Assembly (NCBI GenBank): GCA_946482595.1
Contig: CAMLSD010000099.1
Span: 1-17,303, forward strand
Length of the DNA stretch: 17,303 bases
Origin: an uncultured Comamonadaceae bacterium
Lineage (GTDB): Bacteria; Pseudomonadota; Gammaproteobacteria; Burkholderiales; Burkholderiaceae
Reading direction: 5' to 3'
The position numbers and the translations under genes are program-made. Shown here one piece after another: positions 1 through 7,169 of the stretch. The notes under the pieces are model-generated. The model did not search any database and was not told where the DNA came from. It saw only the letters and a list, made by a program, of their open reading frames with translations. Every line of letters starts with the position of its first letter. The first letter of the stretch is position 1.

Positions 1-74
1 CGTCCTTCTGTTCGTGCTTTCCGTGTTCGGGGCCCCCTTGGGGTCGCTGAGCAGCGCAGGGCCGGGCGGATCAA

Positions 75-250
75 GAAGGGGGCTTGTCTGAGCCCGCAGG
101 GCGAGTTTGCCCCCTTCCCGCCCGGACCGAGCAGCGCAAGGGAGTTTCCGTGCCAACGGAAACCGACACCTCGGGGGTGCCCTTTCTTTTGGTTCCTTTT
201 CTTTGGGCACGCAAAGAACAGGAACTCGCCCGCCGGGGCGAACTCCCGGC
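75..250. repeat. Composite palindromic intergenic repeat
   Basis: The whole stretch 1-327 lacks a convincing gene. It holds four nested inverted repeats: 9-bp perfect arms at 75-83 and 109-117; an 8-bp perfect hairpin with a 4-nt loop at 144-163; a 14-bp stem with one mismatch and a 6-nt loop at 192-225; and 6-bp arms at about 233-238 and 246-251. From memory, elements with this CTTT-rich and AAAG-rich hairpin followed by CGCCCGCCGG are scattered through Burkholderiales genomes, but a copy count cannot be made here. No T-run follows the hairpins on either strand, so a canonical terminator is not supported, although the element sits just downstream of the minus-strand Bug gene. Short ORFs here (for example 84-341) have no recognisable product. 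I see nothing definite in 1-74 or 252-327. Confidence 0.6.
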
Positions 251-327
251 TCGCCCCGCCAGGGGCGAAACAGCGGCGCCACCCCAACGCGAGAGCAACT
301 GCACAAGCGCCCAACCCGACACGAGCC

Positions 328-1305
328 TCAGTCCAACGTGAGCCCGATCCGCCCCGCCACCTGCCCCCAACGCGCATTCCCTCGCACATTGCGTTGCCCG
401 GCTTCGTCCGGCGTGATGCCCAGCGGGTCGAGGTCATTGGCCTGCAGCTTGTCCTTCACGTCGGCCATCTGCATCACCGCAGCCACATCGGCCTGAATGC
501 GCCTGACCAGCGCCGGCGGAGTGCCGCGCGGGGCCGACAGGGTTTCGGCAAACGAGGCATCGAAACCCGGGTAGCCCGACTCGGACAGCGTGGGCACTTC
601 GCGTGCCAGGGGAGAGCGCTGTGCGCTGGACACGGCCAGGGCCTTGAGCTTGCCGGCGCGCACATGCGGATAGACCACCGGCGTGGCGAGGAAGCCGCAC
701 GGCACCTGACCGGCCAGCAGGTCCTGGGTGGCCGGGGACGGGCCGCGGTAGGGCACGTGCACCATCTGGATGCCGGCCGCGTCCGCGAACATCTCGAAGG
801 CCAGGTGGCCGGGCACGCCGGCGCCGCCCGATGCGTAGCTCAGGCGTTGCGACCGTGCTGCCTTGACCAGGTCACCCACGCTGGCGATGCCGGCCGACGG
901 GTGGCACACCAGCATCTGGGTGAAGGCGGCCAGGTAGGTCACCGGCACCAGGTCGGTGTCAGGCTTGAGCGGCATGCTGCGGTACAGGTGCGGATTGACG
1001 GTGAACATCGTGTCCGGGCCGACCAGCAGCGTGTAGCCGTCGGGTGCGGCCTTGGCCACCGCGTCCATGCCGATGTTGCCGCCCGCACCCGGGCGGTTCT
1101 CGACCACGACGGCCTGCTTCCAGCGGGGGCCGAGCTTCTCGGCGATGACGCGGGCGACGATGTCGCCGGGGGCGCCGGGCGGGAAGGCCACGATGATGCG
1201 CACGGCCTTGGCAGGCCAGTCGGGGGCCTGGGCCTGCAGTACGGGGCTGGCGGTGGCCAGCGCGACTGCGGCGGCCAGGGCATGGAGGAAGGGGCGGCGT
1301 TGCAT
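328..1305 (-). CDS. Bug-family tripartite tricarboxylate transporter substrate-binding protein
   Basis: This 325-residue periplasmic receptor belongs to the Bug/TctC family, which captures carboxylates or other small organic solutes. The N-terminus MQRRPFLHALAAAVALATAS is a signal peptide with a Tat-like RRxFL start and a likely cleavage near LQAQA. The mature part begins with the family pattern WPAKAVRIIVAFPPGAPGDI, followed by VENRPGAGGNIG and DGYTLLVGPDT, all typical of Bug proteins. The ATG at 1305 is chosen because GGAGACAGAC precedes it and it begins the signal peptide; an in-frame ATG at 1320 and a longer reading frame to 1383 would overlap the upstream gene. It lies 49 bp after the sulfatase-like gene and is probably cotranscribed with it. 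No TctA/TctB membrane subunits are in the window, which is common for the numerous orphan Bug genes of this order. The ligand is unknown; it may be the substrate or product of the hydrolase. Confidence 0.93.
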   Translation of the reverse strand: MQRRPFLHALAAAVALATASPVLQAQAPDWPAKAVRIIVAFPPGAPGDIVARVIAEKLGPRWKQAVVVENRPGAGGNIGMDAVAKAAPDGYTLLVGPDTMFTVNPHLYRSMPLKPDTDLVPVTYLAAFTQMLVCHPSAGIASVGDLVKAARSQRLSYASGGAGVPGHLAFEMFADAAGIQMVHVPYRGPSPATQDLLAGQVPCGFLATPVVYPHVRAGKLKALAVSSAQRSPLAREVPTLSESGYPGFDASFAETLSAPRGTPPALVRRIQADVAAVMQMADVKDKLQANDLDPLGITPDEAGQRNVRGNARWGQVAGRIGLTLD

Positions 1306-1354
1306 GTCTGTCTCCGTCATTGTCTGGAAAAGCGAAAGGGAAAGCGGGCGGGAA

Positions 1355-2923
1355 TCACCACACGCCGATGTGGATGCCGACACGGAACTCCTTGTCGGTC
1401 CAGGCGGCCATGGCCTCGTGGCTCACGGTGGGATGAATGGCGCGCTGGCGCAGCCAGTCGAACAGGGCGCCGGCGTGTTCGGCGCGCACGCTGGCCAGGC
1501 CGGGGTCGCGGCCGCGATCGACCAGTTCGTGCGGATCGTCGTGCAGGTCGAACAACTGCGGCGGCAGCCCTTCGTAGTGCACGTATTTCCAGCGCTCGCT
1601 GCGCAGCATGAACATGCGACAACGATCGGCCGGCTGGTTCAGCGGCTCACGCACGAAGCTGCGAAAGGCATAGTCGCCTTCACTGACCGCAAACTCGCGC
1701 GGCGCCGCGCGCGGCTGATCGTGCAGCAGCAGCGGCAGCAGCGAACGGCCCTCGAGCTGATGGTCCGGCACGGGTGCGCCCACCGAGTCCAGGAAGGTGG
1801 GCAGCAGGTCGATCAGCTCGACCAGCTCGGCCTCGACCGCGCCGCGGCGCGCGCCCGCGTCGGGGTGGCGGATGATCAGCGGCACGGCAGCAACCGTGTC
1901 GTGGAACAGCTCCTTCTCGCCGAGCCAGTGGTCGCCCAGGTAGTCGCCGTGGTCGCTGCAGAACACGATCAGCGTGTCGTCCCAGCGCCCGCTGCGCTTG
2001 AGGTGGGCAAACAGCTGGCCCAGGTGATCGTCGACCTGCCGCGTCAGGCCCATGTAGGCGGGCAGCACATGGCGGCGCATGCCGTCGTCGCTCATGTTGC
2101 GGCTGGCCACATAGGACTGGAAGCCGCGCATCACCGGGTGAGGATCGTCGCGTTCAGCGGTGGTGCGCACCGCCGCCGGCAGCTCGGCCTCGCGGTACAT
2201 CGCGTGGTAGGGCGCGGGGGCCACGTAGGGCCAGTGGGGCTTGATGTACGACAGATGCAGGCACCAGGGCTGCGTGCCGCACTCGTCGATGAAGTCCATG
2301 GCGCGCCGGGTCATCCAGGCTGTCTCGGAATGCACTTCGGGCACGGCGGCGGGCAGATGGGCGTGGCGCATCTCCCAGCCTGACAGCACCTCGCCGCGCG
2401 CGCCGCGGGCCGAATTGGCCCAGTCATGCCAGGGGTTGTCGCCACCAAAACCCTGGGCCCGCAGGTAGCGTGCGTAGCCCTGGTCGGCCGGCATGCGCGG
2501 GCCGGGCCACAGGCCGTCGTCGCGCTCGTAGGGCTCGAAACCGCCCTGGTGTGCGAGCAGGCCGTCGCCACGTTCGGGGTCGGCACCGAAGCGGCGCAGG
2601 CCCTCGGCGTCGCCGGCGATGTGAGTCTTGCCCACCACTGCCACACGCAGGCCCTGGGGGCGCAGCAGCGCGCCCATCGTGGGGTTGTGCAGCGGCAGCG
2701 GCACGAAGTTCCAGTTCGACCCGTGCGTACTCATGTAGCGGCCGGTGTAGGCCGACATGCGTGAGACACCGCACACCGGTCCCTGGACATAGGCCCGCTC
2801 GAAGCGCACGCCCTCGGCGGCCAGGGCATCGAGGTGAGGTGTGTCGAGGTGGCGGGCACCGTAGCAGCTCAGGTGATCGCGCCGGAGCTGGTCGGCCATG
2901 ATGAAGAGGATGTTTCGGACCAT
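1355..2923 (-). CDS. Sulfatase / phosphonate-monoester-hydrolase family enzyme
   Basis: This 522-residue hydrolase of the alkaline-phosphatase superfamily should cleave sulfate or phosphate/phosphonate esters. Visible marks are the N-terminal metal site MADQLRRDHLSCYG (D11, Q12), the activation segment QGPVCGVSRMSAYTGRY with candidate formylglycine Cys51 and Arg55, K99-T-H101, PHWPYVAPAPYHAMY near 229-243 and the second metal site SDHGDYLGDH (D324, H325) followed by GEKELFHD. The PHWPYVAPAPYHAMY segment and the length resemble phosphonate monoester hydrolases, which are promiscuous towards aryl sulfates and phosphodiesters. The activation motif is unusual: Val53 stands where CxPxR or CxAxR is expected. 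No signal peptide is seen, so it should be cytoplasmic. The start has GGAGG six bases upstream. It is divergent from the IclR gene and precedes the Bug gene. An aryl sulfatase releasing hydroquinone is possible but not shown. Confidence 0.92.
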   Translation of the reverse strand: MVRNILFIMADQLRRDHLSCYGARHLDTPHLDALAAEGVRFERAYVQGPVCGVSRMSAYTGRYMSTHGSNWNFVPLPLHNPTMGALLRPQGLRVAVVGKTHIAGDAEGLRRFGADPERGDGLLAHQGGFEPYERDDGLWPGPRMPADQGYARYLRAQGFGGDNPWHDWANSARGARGEVLSGWEMRHAHLPAAVPEVHSETAWMTRRAMDFIDECGTQPWCLHLSYIKPHWPYVAPAPYHAMYREAELPAAVRTTAERDDPHPVMRGFQSYVASRNMSDDGMRRHVLPAYMGLTRQVDDHLGQLFAHLKRSGRWDDTLIVFCSDHGDYLGDHWLGEKELFHDTVAAVPLIIRHPDAGARRGAVEAELVELIDLLPTFLDSVGAPVPDHQLEGRSLLPLLLHDQPRAAPREFAVSEGDYAFRSFVREPLNQPADRCRMFMLRSERWKYVHYEGLPPQLFDLHDDPHELVDRGRDPGLASVRAEHAGALFDWLRQRAIHPTVSHEAMAAWTDKEFRVGIHIGVW

Positions 2924-3021
2924 GCGGGCCTCCGTGAATGCAACACATGCTAGGAAGCCCTTTGATCTGTCTCAAACGAAATCTGCGAGCATTCCACTGC
3001 ACGGAACGATGGAGACAGGCG
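2924..3021. promoter_or_regulatory. Divergent promoter region, sulfatase-like gene / IclR gene
   Basis: These 98 bp separate two divergent starts and must hold the promoter of the minus-strand unit, and probably that of the regulator. The ribosome binding sites are visible: GGAGG (minus strand, about 2930-2934) and GGAGACA at 3011-3017. A TTCC-N7-GGAA dyad spans 2992-3006 and could bind the IclR protein, since IclR operators are often short dyads of this kind; this is weak evidence. The middle (about 2955-2985) is more AT-rich than its surroundings. I could not place a -35/-10 pair with confidence. Confidence 0.45.
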
Positions 3022-3828
3022 ATGGCAGGTGACGAGTCGGTACGCAGCGTGGTGCGGGCCATGCAGATCCTGCGTGCGCTGCAGACGTTGCAGCGCGCCA
3101 GTCTGGCCGAACTGCAGCGCCACACCGGCTTGCCCAAACCCACCTTGCTGCGGCTGATGCACACGCTCGAGGCCGAGCAGGCCGTGTGGCGGCCGCAGGG
3201 CGACGGGCTGTGGCGCCCGGCCGTGCTGCTGCAGCCCACACGCATCCTGCGCGACGAACACCTGCGCCTGGTCGAAGCCGCGCTGCCGGCCATGGAGGCC
3301 CTGCGCGAAAAGGTGGTGTGGCCTTCGGACCTGGCGGTGCGCCAGGGCCTGAGCATGCGCCTGCTGGAGACCACGCGGCGCAGCAGCGGCCTGGCCGTCA
3401 ACCGCGACCCCATCGGTCATCGCATCGACCTGCTGCGCTCGGCCGTCGGCCGTGCCTACCTGGCCCACTGCCCCGCGTCCGAGCGGGCGGTGGTGGTGCG
3501 CCAGTTGCAGCGGCGCGCCGGGCCCGGCGCCGATGTGGCGGCCGAGGTCGAGGCGCTGGTCGCCGAGGTGCTGCGCCGGGGCCATGCCGTGCGCGACCCG
3601 CACTACGGCGGCAGCGATGCCTCGATCGACACCTTTGACGACCAGTTGCGGGCGATTGCCGTGCCGGTGATCGCCCGCAAGCGGGTGCTGGCCTGCATCA
3701 ACGTGGTCTGGCCGCGCCGTTTCGGCGCGCGCACGCAGATCGTGGCGCGCCATCTCGGTGACCTGCACGATGCCGCATCGCAGATCGCACAGGCCTGGTT
3801 GCGCCCTGCGCACGACACCTCGCGTTAA
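3022..3828 (+). CDS. IclR-family transcriptional regulator
   Basis: This 268-residue protein has the IclR layout: an N-terminal winged helix-turn-helix (about residues 7-70, with ASLAELQRHTGLPKPTLLRLMHTL as the helix-turn-helix core) and a C-terminal effector-binding domain (about 80-260) with the family signature AVGRAYLAHCP and late segments VPVIARKRVLACINVVWP. IclR proteins of aromatic pathways (PobR, PcaU, MhpR) bind a pathway compound and activate or repress neighbouring operons. An in-frame ATG at 2938 exists, but the ATG at 3022 is chosen because it has GGAGACAGGCG directly upstream and begins just before the conserved domain. It is divergent from the hydrolase gene and 159 bp upstream of the hydroquinone operon in the same direction, so it is the obvious candidate regulator of both. 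The effector may be hydroquinone or a pathway intermediate. The characterised pnp clusters I recall use a LysR regulator instead. Confidence 0.94.
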   Translation: MAGDESVRSVVRAMQILRALQTLQRASLAELQRHTGLPKPTLLRLMHTLEAEQAVWRPQGDGLWRPAVLLQPTRILRDEHLRLVEAALPAMEALREKVVWPSDLAVRQGLSMRLLETTRRSSGLAVNRDPIGHRIDLLRSAVGRAYLAHCPASERAVVVRQLQRRAGPGADVAAEVEALVAEVLRRGHAVRDPHYGGSDASIDTFDDQLRAIAVPVIARKRVLACINVVWPRRFGARTQIVARHLGDLHDAASQIAQAWLRPAHDTSR

Positions 3829-3987
3829 CCCGCAGGATTGTCCGGAATTCCCGAACAGTTTGGCCGCGACGCAGTGGCTACCGCTCGGCGGGGCCGCTTC
3901 CTAGACTTGTCTCCAACGTGCCACCGCGGTTGGGCGGCACTGACGATCCCACCCACACCCTGCTTCGAGCATCCCTGGAGACAAGCC
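3829..3987 (+). promoter_or_regulatory. Leader/promoter region of the hydroquinone operon with two dyads
   Basis: This 159-bp gap precedes the first catabolic gene. A 19-bp dyad at 3839-3857 (TGTCCGGAATTCCCGAACA) matches its own reverse complement at 14 of 18 non-central positions, and is the best candidate operator for the IclR protein encoded just upstream. A second imperfect dyad at 3918-3940 has arms GTGCCACC and GGCGGCAC and could be an operator or a leader hairpin. A GGAGACA ribosome binding site lies at 3977-3983. A reading frame opening at TTG 3838 crosses the region but its extra 50 residues look non-coding. No confident -35/-10 pair or sigma-54 site was found. Confidence 0.5.
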
Positions 3988-4491
3988 ATGAGCGCGAGCT
4001 ATCACACCCGTTTCGGCTCCCTCTCGAACTTCGAGAAGGGCCGTGTCGAACCCATTGACGACAACGTCCGGAACTATGCGTTCTCGAACTGCTTCGACAT
4101 CGCCACCAAGAGCCGCCCCTACGAGAAGGTGGTGTTCGGCCAGAACCAGATCTACGTGCTGGAATGCCTGCGCGCCGAAGGCGAGTCGCCCTGGTACACC
4201 TGCGCCCACGATGAGTTTGCGCTCGTGATGGACGGGGAGGTCGAGATCCATCTGGTGCAGCTCGACGCACCCCAGCAGGTGGCTGACACCGAGAAGAACG
4301 GCGCGGTGCTCGTCGAGGGCACACCGGCCGGCCGCAAGATGGGCTGGATGAAGCTCAAGCGTGGCCACCAGGCCCTGCTGCCCAAGAACACGGCCTACCA
4401 GTTGCGCAGTGCGCGCCCGGGCGTGGTGATCCTGCAGACCTGCAAGGGCGACCTGTCCGTCGAACGCTGGGCCGAGATCTGCCAGGTCTGA
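3988..4491 (+). CDS. hapC: Hydroquinone 1,2-dioxygenase, small subunit
   Basis: This is the 167-residue small subunit of the two-component iron(II) dioxygenase that opens hydroquinone to 4-hydroxymuconic semialdehyde (HapC/PnpC type, about 18 kDa). The fold is a cupin, but the usual metal motif is eroded: where cupin motif 1 expects HxH there is C72-A-H74-DEFALVMDGEVEIHL, and motif 2 (LPKNTAYQLRSA, 131-142) lacks the ligand histidine. A structural or substrate-pocket role is therefore expected, with iron held by the large subunit. The assignment rests mainly on the gene following it, on size and on operon order. The ATG at 3988 follows GGAGACAAGCC; a TTG-started extension to 3838 is rejected. 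It is the first gene of the operon, 70 bp before the large-subunit gene. Confidence 0.85.
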   Translation: MSASYHTRFGSLSNFEKGRVEPIDDNVRNYAFSNCFDIATKSRPYEKVVFGQNQIYVLECLRAEGESPWYTCAHDEFALVMDGEVEIHLVQLDAPQQVADTEKNGAVLVEGTPAGRKMGWMKLKRGHQALLPKNTAYQLRSARPGVVILQTCKGDLSVERWAEICQV

Positions 4492-4510
4492 CGCCCGCTG
4501 CCCGCTGCCC

Positions 4511-4526
4511 GCGGCCGCAGGGCCGC
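4511..4526 (+). other. Intergenic hairpin between the dioxygenase subunit genes
   Basis: GCGGCC-GCAG-GGCCGC forms a perfect 6-bp GC stem with a tetraloop in the 70-bp gap between hapC and hapD. There is no T-run, so it is not a terminator. It might protect or process the message or balance the two subunits. The preceding bases carry a short CGCTGCC repetition. Confidence 0.4.
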
Positions 4527-4561
4527 CGCACACCTTTGCCGACTATTGAGAGGACTTCGAG

Positions 4562-5530
4562 ATGAGCACCAACGAACACGGGTATCAGGCCTTCGAACTC
4601 GGCGGCTTCCGCTTCCGCCGCGACGAGTACTTCGCCCACATCAACTGGACCACCCGCGACGGGCGCCCCCTGTCCCACACGATGGACGTGGCCAACTTCC
4701 TGCGTGCCCTGATGCGCGACGTGGCCTGGGGCTTCTTCTACGGCGGCGTCAACTTCGACCATGTGATCGGCACCACCAACCACTACAAGACGGTGGACCT
4801 GTACTGCGGCAGCTTCAACGGCACCATGAAGGCCGCAGGGGTGGACCGGCTGGAGAACTTCCCGACCGAGACCATCGCCGCCGTCTTCCAGCAGATGCTC
4901 GACGACTGGACCAACGAAGGTTTCGACCCCTTTGCCGCCCCGCAGGAAACCGGCAGCGCCTACGGACGCAAGCACGGCAACAACACCGCGGCCATCACCC
5001 GGGCCCGTGAGCTGGCCAAGCGCTGCGTGGGCCTGAAGGACGACCTTGCGCTGCGCACCGACGAGCGCGGCGCCCCGGTCAACCGGGCGTTTGCCGACGT
5101 GCCCCAGGACCAGCCCGAACTGCACCCGGAACCCGGTTTCGAGAACGAGGTGCACGCGTTCAACCTGTTCGCCTTCCTGAGCCGCTCGCAGGTCACCTGG
5201 AACCCGTCGTTCACCTCGGTGGTGAAGCACAGCTACATGTGCCCGACGACCGAAGAGCACATCCTGCCGATCATCCATGCCAACGACCGGGTGGAATGGT
5301 TCTTCCAGATGTGCGACGAGATCCACTGGGACTGCGCCGACAAGACCACCGGCAAGCCGCTGGCGCGCGTGATCATGAAGGCCGGCGACATGGCCGCGAT
5401 GCCGGCCTACTGCCGCCACCAGGGCTACAGCCCCAAGCGCTCGATGCTGCTGGTGTGGGAGAACGGTTCGCCCAGCCTGGTCTACGAGATCCAGAAGGGC
5501 GAAAGCCCCGAAGTGCCCGTGCAGTTCTGA
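4562..5530 (+). CDS. hapD: Hydroquinone 1,2-dioxygenase, large (iron-binding) subunit
   Basis: This 322-residue protein is the catalytic large subunit (HapD/PnpD type, usually about 38 kDa) that uses Fe(II) and O2 to cleave hydroquinone next to a hydroxyl group. The key evidence is the metal site in the C-terminal cupin domain: IIHANDRVEWFF gives H239, N241 and E245, and AYCRHQGYSP gives H286. The published PnpCD structure, as I recall it, has iron bound by His256, Asn258, Glu262 and His303; the spacings (+2, +6, +47) are identical here. The N-terminal part (about 1-120, FRFRRDEYFAHINWTT onward) would form the first domain contacting the small subunit. The ATG at 4562 has GAGAGGA eight bases upstream. 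It lies between the small-subunit and dehydrogenase genes, the same order as in known hap/pnp clusters. Substituted hydroquinones could also be substrates. Confidence 0.92.
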   Translation: MSTNEHGYQAFELGGFRFRRDEYFAHINWTTRDGRPLSHTMDVANFLRALMRDVAWGFFYGGVNFDHVIGTTNHYKTVDLYCGSFNGTMKAAGVDRLENFPTETIAAVFQQMLDDWTNEGFDPFAAPQETGSAYGRKHGNNTAAITRARELAKRCVGLKDDLALRTDERGAPVNRAFADVPQDQPELHPEPGFENEVHAFNLFAFLSRSQVTWNPSFTSVVKHSYMCPTTEEHILPIIHANDRVEWFFQMCDEIHWDCADKTTGKPLARVIMKAGDMAAMPAYCRHQGYSPKRSMLLVWENGSPSLVYEIQKGESPEVPVQF

Positions 5531-5598
5531 GCCCCGCGCCGGCCGGCCCCGCAAGGGTGGGCCCGACCGGCAAGACCCCTGCGTACCGACGACTTCAT

Positions 5599-5619
5599 CC
5601 CCCGGCCTCGGCCAGGGGG
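5599..5619 (+). other. Hairpin just upstream of the dehydrogenase gene
   Basis: The 106-bp gap after hapD contains CCCCCGGCC and GGCCAGGGGG separated by two bases, a GC stem with one bulged A, ending six bases before the GGAG that serves the next gene. No T-run follows. It could modulate translation or mark a processing point; the evidence is structural only. Confidence 0.35.
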
Positions 5620-5636
5620 TGTGATGGAGTTCACCC

Positions 5637-7148
5637 ATGTCACTGGCTGACATCCAGGCCGCCGCCGGCCTCACCACACCGATCCGCCACCAGCTGTTCA
5701 TCGACGGGCGTTTTGTCGATGCCCAGTCCGGCGAGACCCTGCCCACGCTCAACCCGCATGACAACACGGTGATCGCCGATGTGGCGATGGCCGGTCAGGC
5801 CGACGTCGACCGCGCGGTGGCGGCTGCGCAGAAGGCCCACCCGGCCTGGAGCCGCATGGCCGCGGCCGACCGTGGGCGCATCCTGCTGCGGCTGGCCGAC
5901 CGCCTGGAGGCGCAGGCCGAGGAGCTGGCACGCCTGGAGTCGCTCGACACCGGCCACCCGCTGCGCGACTCGCGTGCACTCGACGTGCCGCGCACGGCGG
6001 CCACCTACCGCTACTTCGGCGGCATGGCCGACAAGTTCCAGGGCGACGTGGTGCCGGTCGAGCAGGGCTTCCTGAACTACCTGCTGCGCGAGCCGCTGGG
6101 CGTGGTGGGCCAGGTGGTGCCCTGGAACTTCCCGCTGATGTTCACGAGCTGGAAGATGGCACCGGCGCTGGCAGCGGGCAACTGCATCGTGATGAAGCCG
6201 GCCGAGATCACGCCGCTGTCGTCACTGAAGATCGCCGAGCTGATGGCCGAGTGCGGCATGCCCGACGGTGTGGTCAACATCCTGCCTGGCCTGGGCCAGG
6301 TGGCCGGGCAGTACATCGCCGAGCATCCGGCGATCGCCAAGGTGGCCTTCACCGGCAGCACCGCCACCGGCCGGCGCATCGTGCAGGCCTCGGCCGGCAA
6401 CCTCAAGAAGGTGCAGCTCGAACTGGGCGGCAAGGGCGCCAACATCGTCTTCGAGGACGCCAACCTCACCGCCGCCGTCAACGGTGCCGCCTGGGCCATC
6501 TTCCACAACCAGGGCCAGGCCTGCATTGCCGGCAGCCGCCTGGTGCTGCACGAGAAGATCGCCGATGCCTTCCTCGAGCGTTTCATCGCGCTGGCCCGCT
6601 CGATCCGCCTGGGCAATCCGCTCGATGCCACGACCGAGATGGGGCCGCTGACCAGTGCCCAGCATCGTGACCGGGTGCTGAGCTATGTGGAAGTCGCGCG
6701 CGAGCAGGGCGGCGAGGTGCTCAGTGGTGGCAAGGCGCCGTCCCAGGACGCGCTGGCGCGTGGCTGCTACATCGAACCAACGGTGGTGCGCGCCCGTACG
6801 CCGCACGACCGCATCGCCCAGGAGGAAGTGTTCGGCCCCTTCGTGACCGTGCTCACTTTCAAGGACGACGAGGAGGCCCTGGCCATTGCCAACGGCACCG
6901 AGTACGGCCTGGGGGGCGGCCTGTGGACCAGCAACCTGCAGCGTGCCCACCGCTTTGCCCGCGAGATGAAAAGCGGCATGGTCTGGATCAACTGCTACAA
7001 GCGCGTGAACCCGGGCTCGCCCTTCGGCGGTGTGGGCCAGAGCGGCTACGGCCGCGAGATGGGCTTCGACGTGATGCGCGAATACACCCAGGTGAAGTCG
7101 GTGTGGGTCAACGTGGATGCCCAGGTGCCGCCCTGGTATGCGCGCTGA
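5637..7148 (+). CDS. hapE: Aldehyde dehydrogenase, probable 4-hydroxymuconic semialdehyde dehydrogenase
   Basis: This 503-residue NAD(P)-dependent enzyme of the aldehyde dehydrogenase superfamily has its full set of landmarks: PWNFP (N164), the cofactor lysine in MKPAE (K187), FTGSTATGR (239-246), the general base in LELGGKGAN (E262), and the catalytic cysteine in NQGQACIAGSR (C296). The length is normal. In this operon the expected reaction is oxidation of 4-hydroxymuconic semialdehyde to maleylacetate (HapE/PnpE step). The substrate is inferred from its place between the ring-cleavage enzyme and the maleylacetate reductase, because sequence alone does not separate it from betaine- or hydroxymuconic-aldehyde dehydrogenases. 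The ATG at 5637 has GGAG seven bases upstream, and the next gene begins 21 bp after its stop. Confidence 0.9.
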   Translation: MSLADIQAAAGLTTPIRHQLFIDGRFVDAQSGETLPTLNPHDNTVIADVAMAGQADVDRAVAAAQKAHPAWSRMAAADRGRILLRLADRLEAQAEELARLESLDTGHPLRDSRALDVPRTAATYRYFGGMADKFQGDVVPVEQGFLNYLLREPLGVVGQVVPWNFPLMFTSWKMAPALAAGNCIVMKPAEITPLSSLKIAELMAECGMPDGVVNILPGLGQVAGQYIAEHPAIAKVAFTGSTATGRRIVQASAGNLKKVQLELGGKGANIVFEDANLTAAVNGAAWAIFHNQGQACIAGSRLVLHEKIADAFLERFIALARSIRLGNPLDATTEMGPLTSAQHRDRVLSYVEVAREQGGEVLSGGKAPSQDALARGCYIEPTVVRARTPHDRIAQEEVFGPFVTVLTFKDDEEALAIANGTEYGLGGGLWTSNLQRAHRFAREMKSGMVWINCYKRVNPGSPFGGVGQSGYGREMGFDVMREYTQVKSVWVNVDAQVPPWYAR

Positions 7149-7169
7149 GTCCGGCGCAAGAGGACAGCC

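Noticed and set aside
192..225. Hairpin as terminator for the minus-strand Bug gene
   Set aside because: The stem is strong but no T-run follows it in the minus direction, and the sequence looks like part of a dispersed repeat.
84..496. Small open frames in the left intergenic region
   Set aside because: They overlap the palindromic repeat or run into the Bug gene antisense, and have no ribosome binding site or recognisable product.
1306..1383. 26-residue extension of the Bug protein
   Set aside because: It would overlap the end of the hydrolase gene and bury the signal peptide.
2938..3021. 28-residue N-terminal extension of the IclR regulator from ATG 2938
   Set aside because: It would occupy most of the divergent promoter region and lacks a ribosome binding site, whereas ATG 3022 has GGAGACA.
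3855..3885. Possible sigma-54 promoter (TTGGCCGCGACGCAG)
   Set aside because: The -12 half does not match TTGC, and IclR regulators normally work with sigma-70 promoters.
3838..3987. TTG-started 50-residue extension of the dioxygenase small subunit
   Set aside because: The extra residues have no family similarity, the stretch carries two dyads, and ATG 3988 has a good ribosome binding site.
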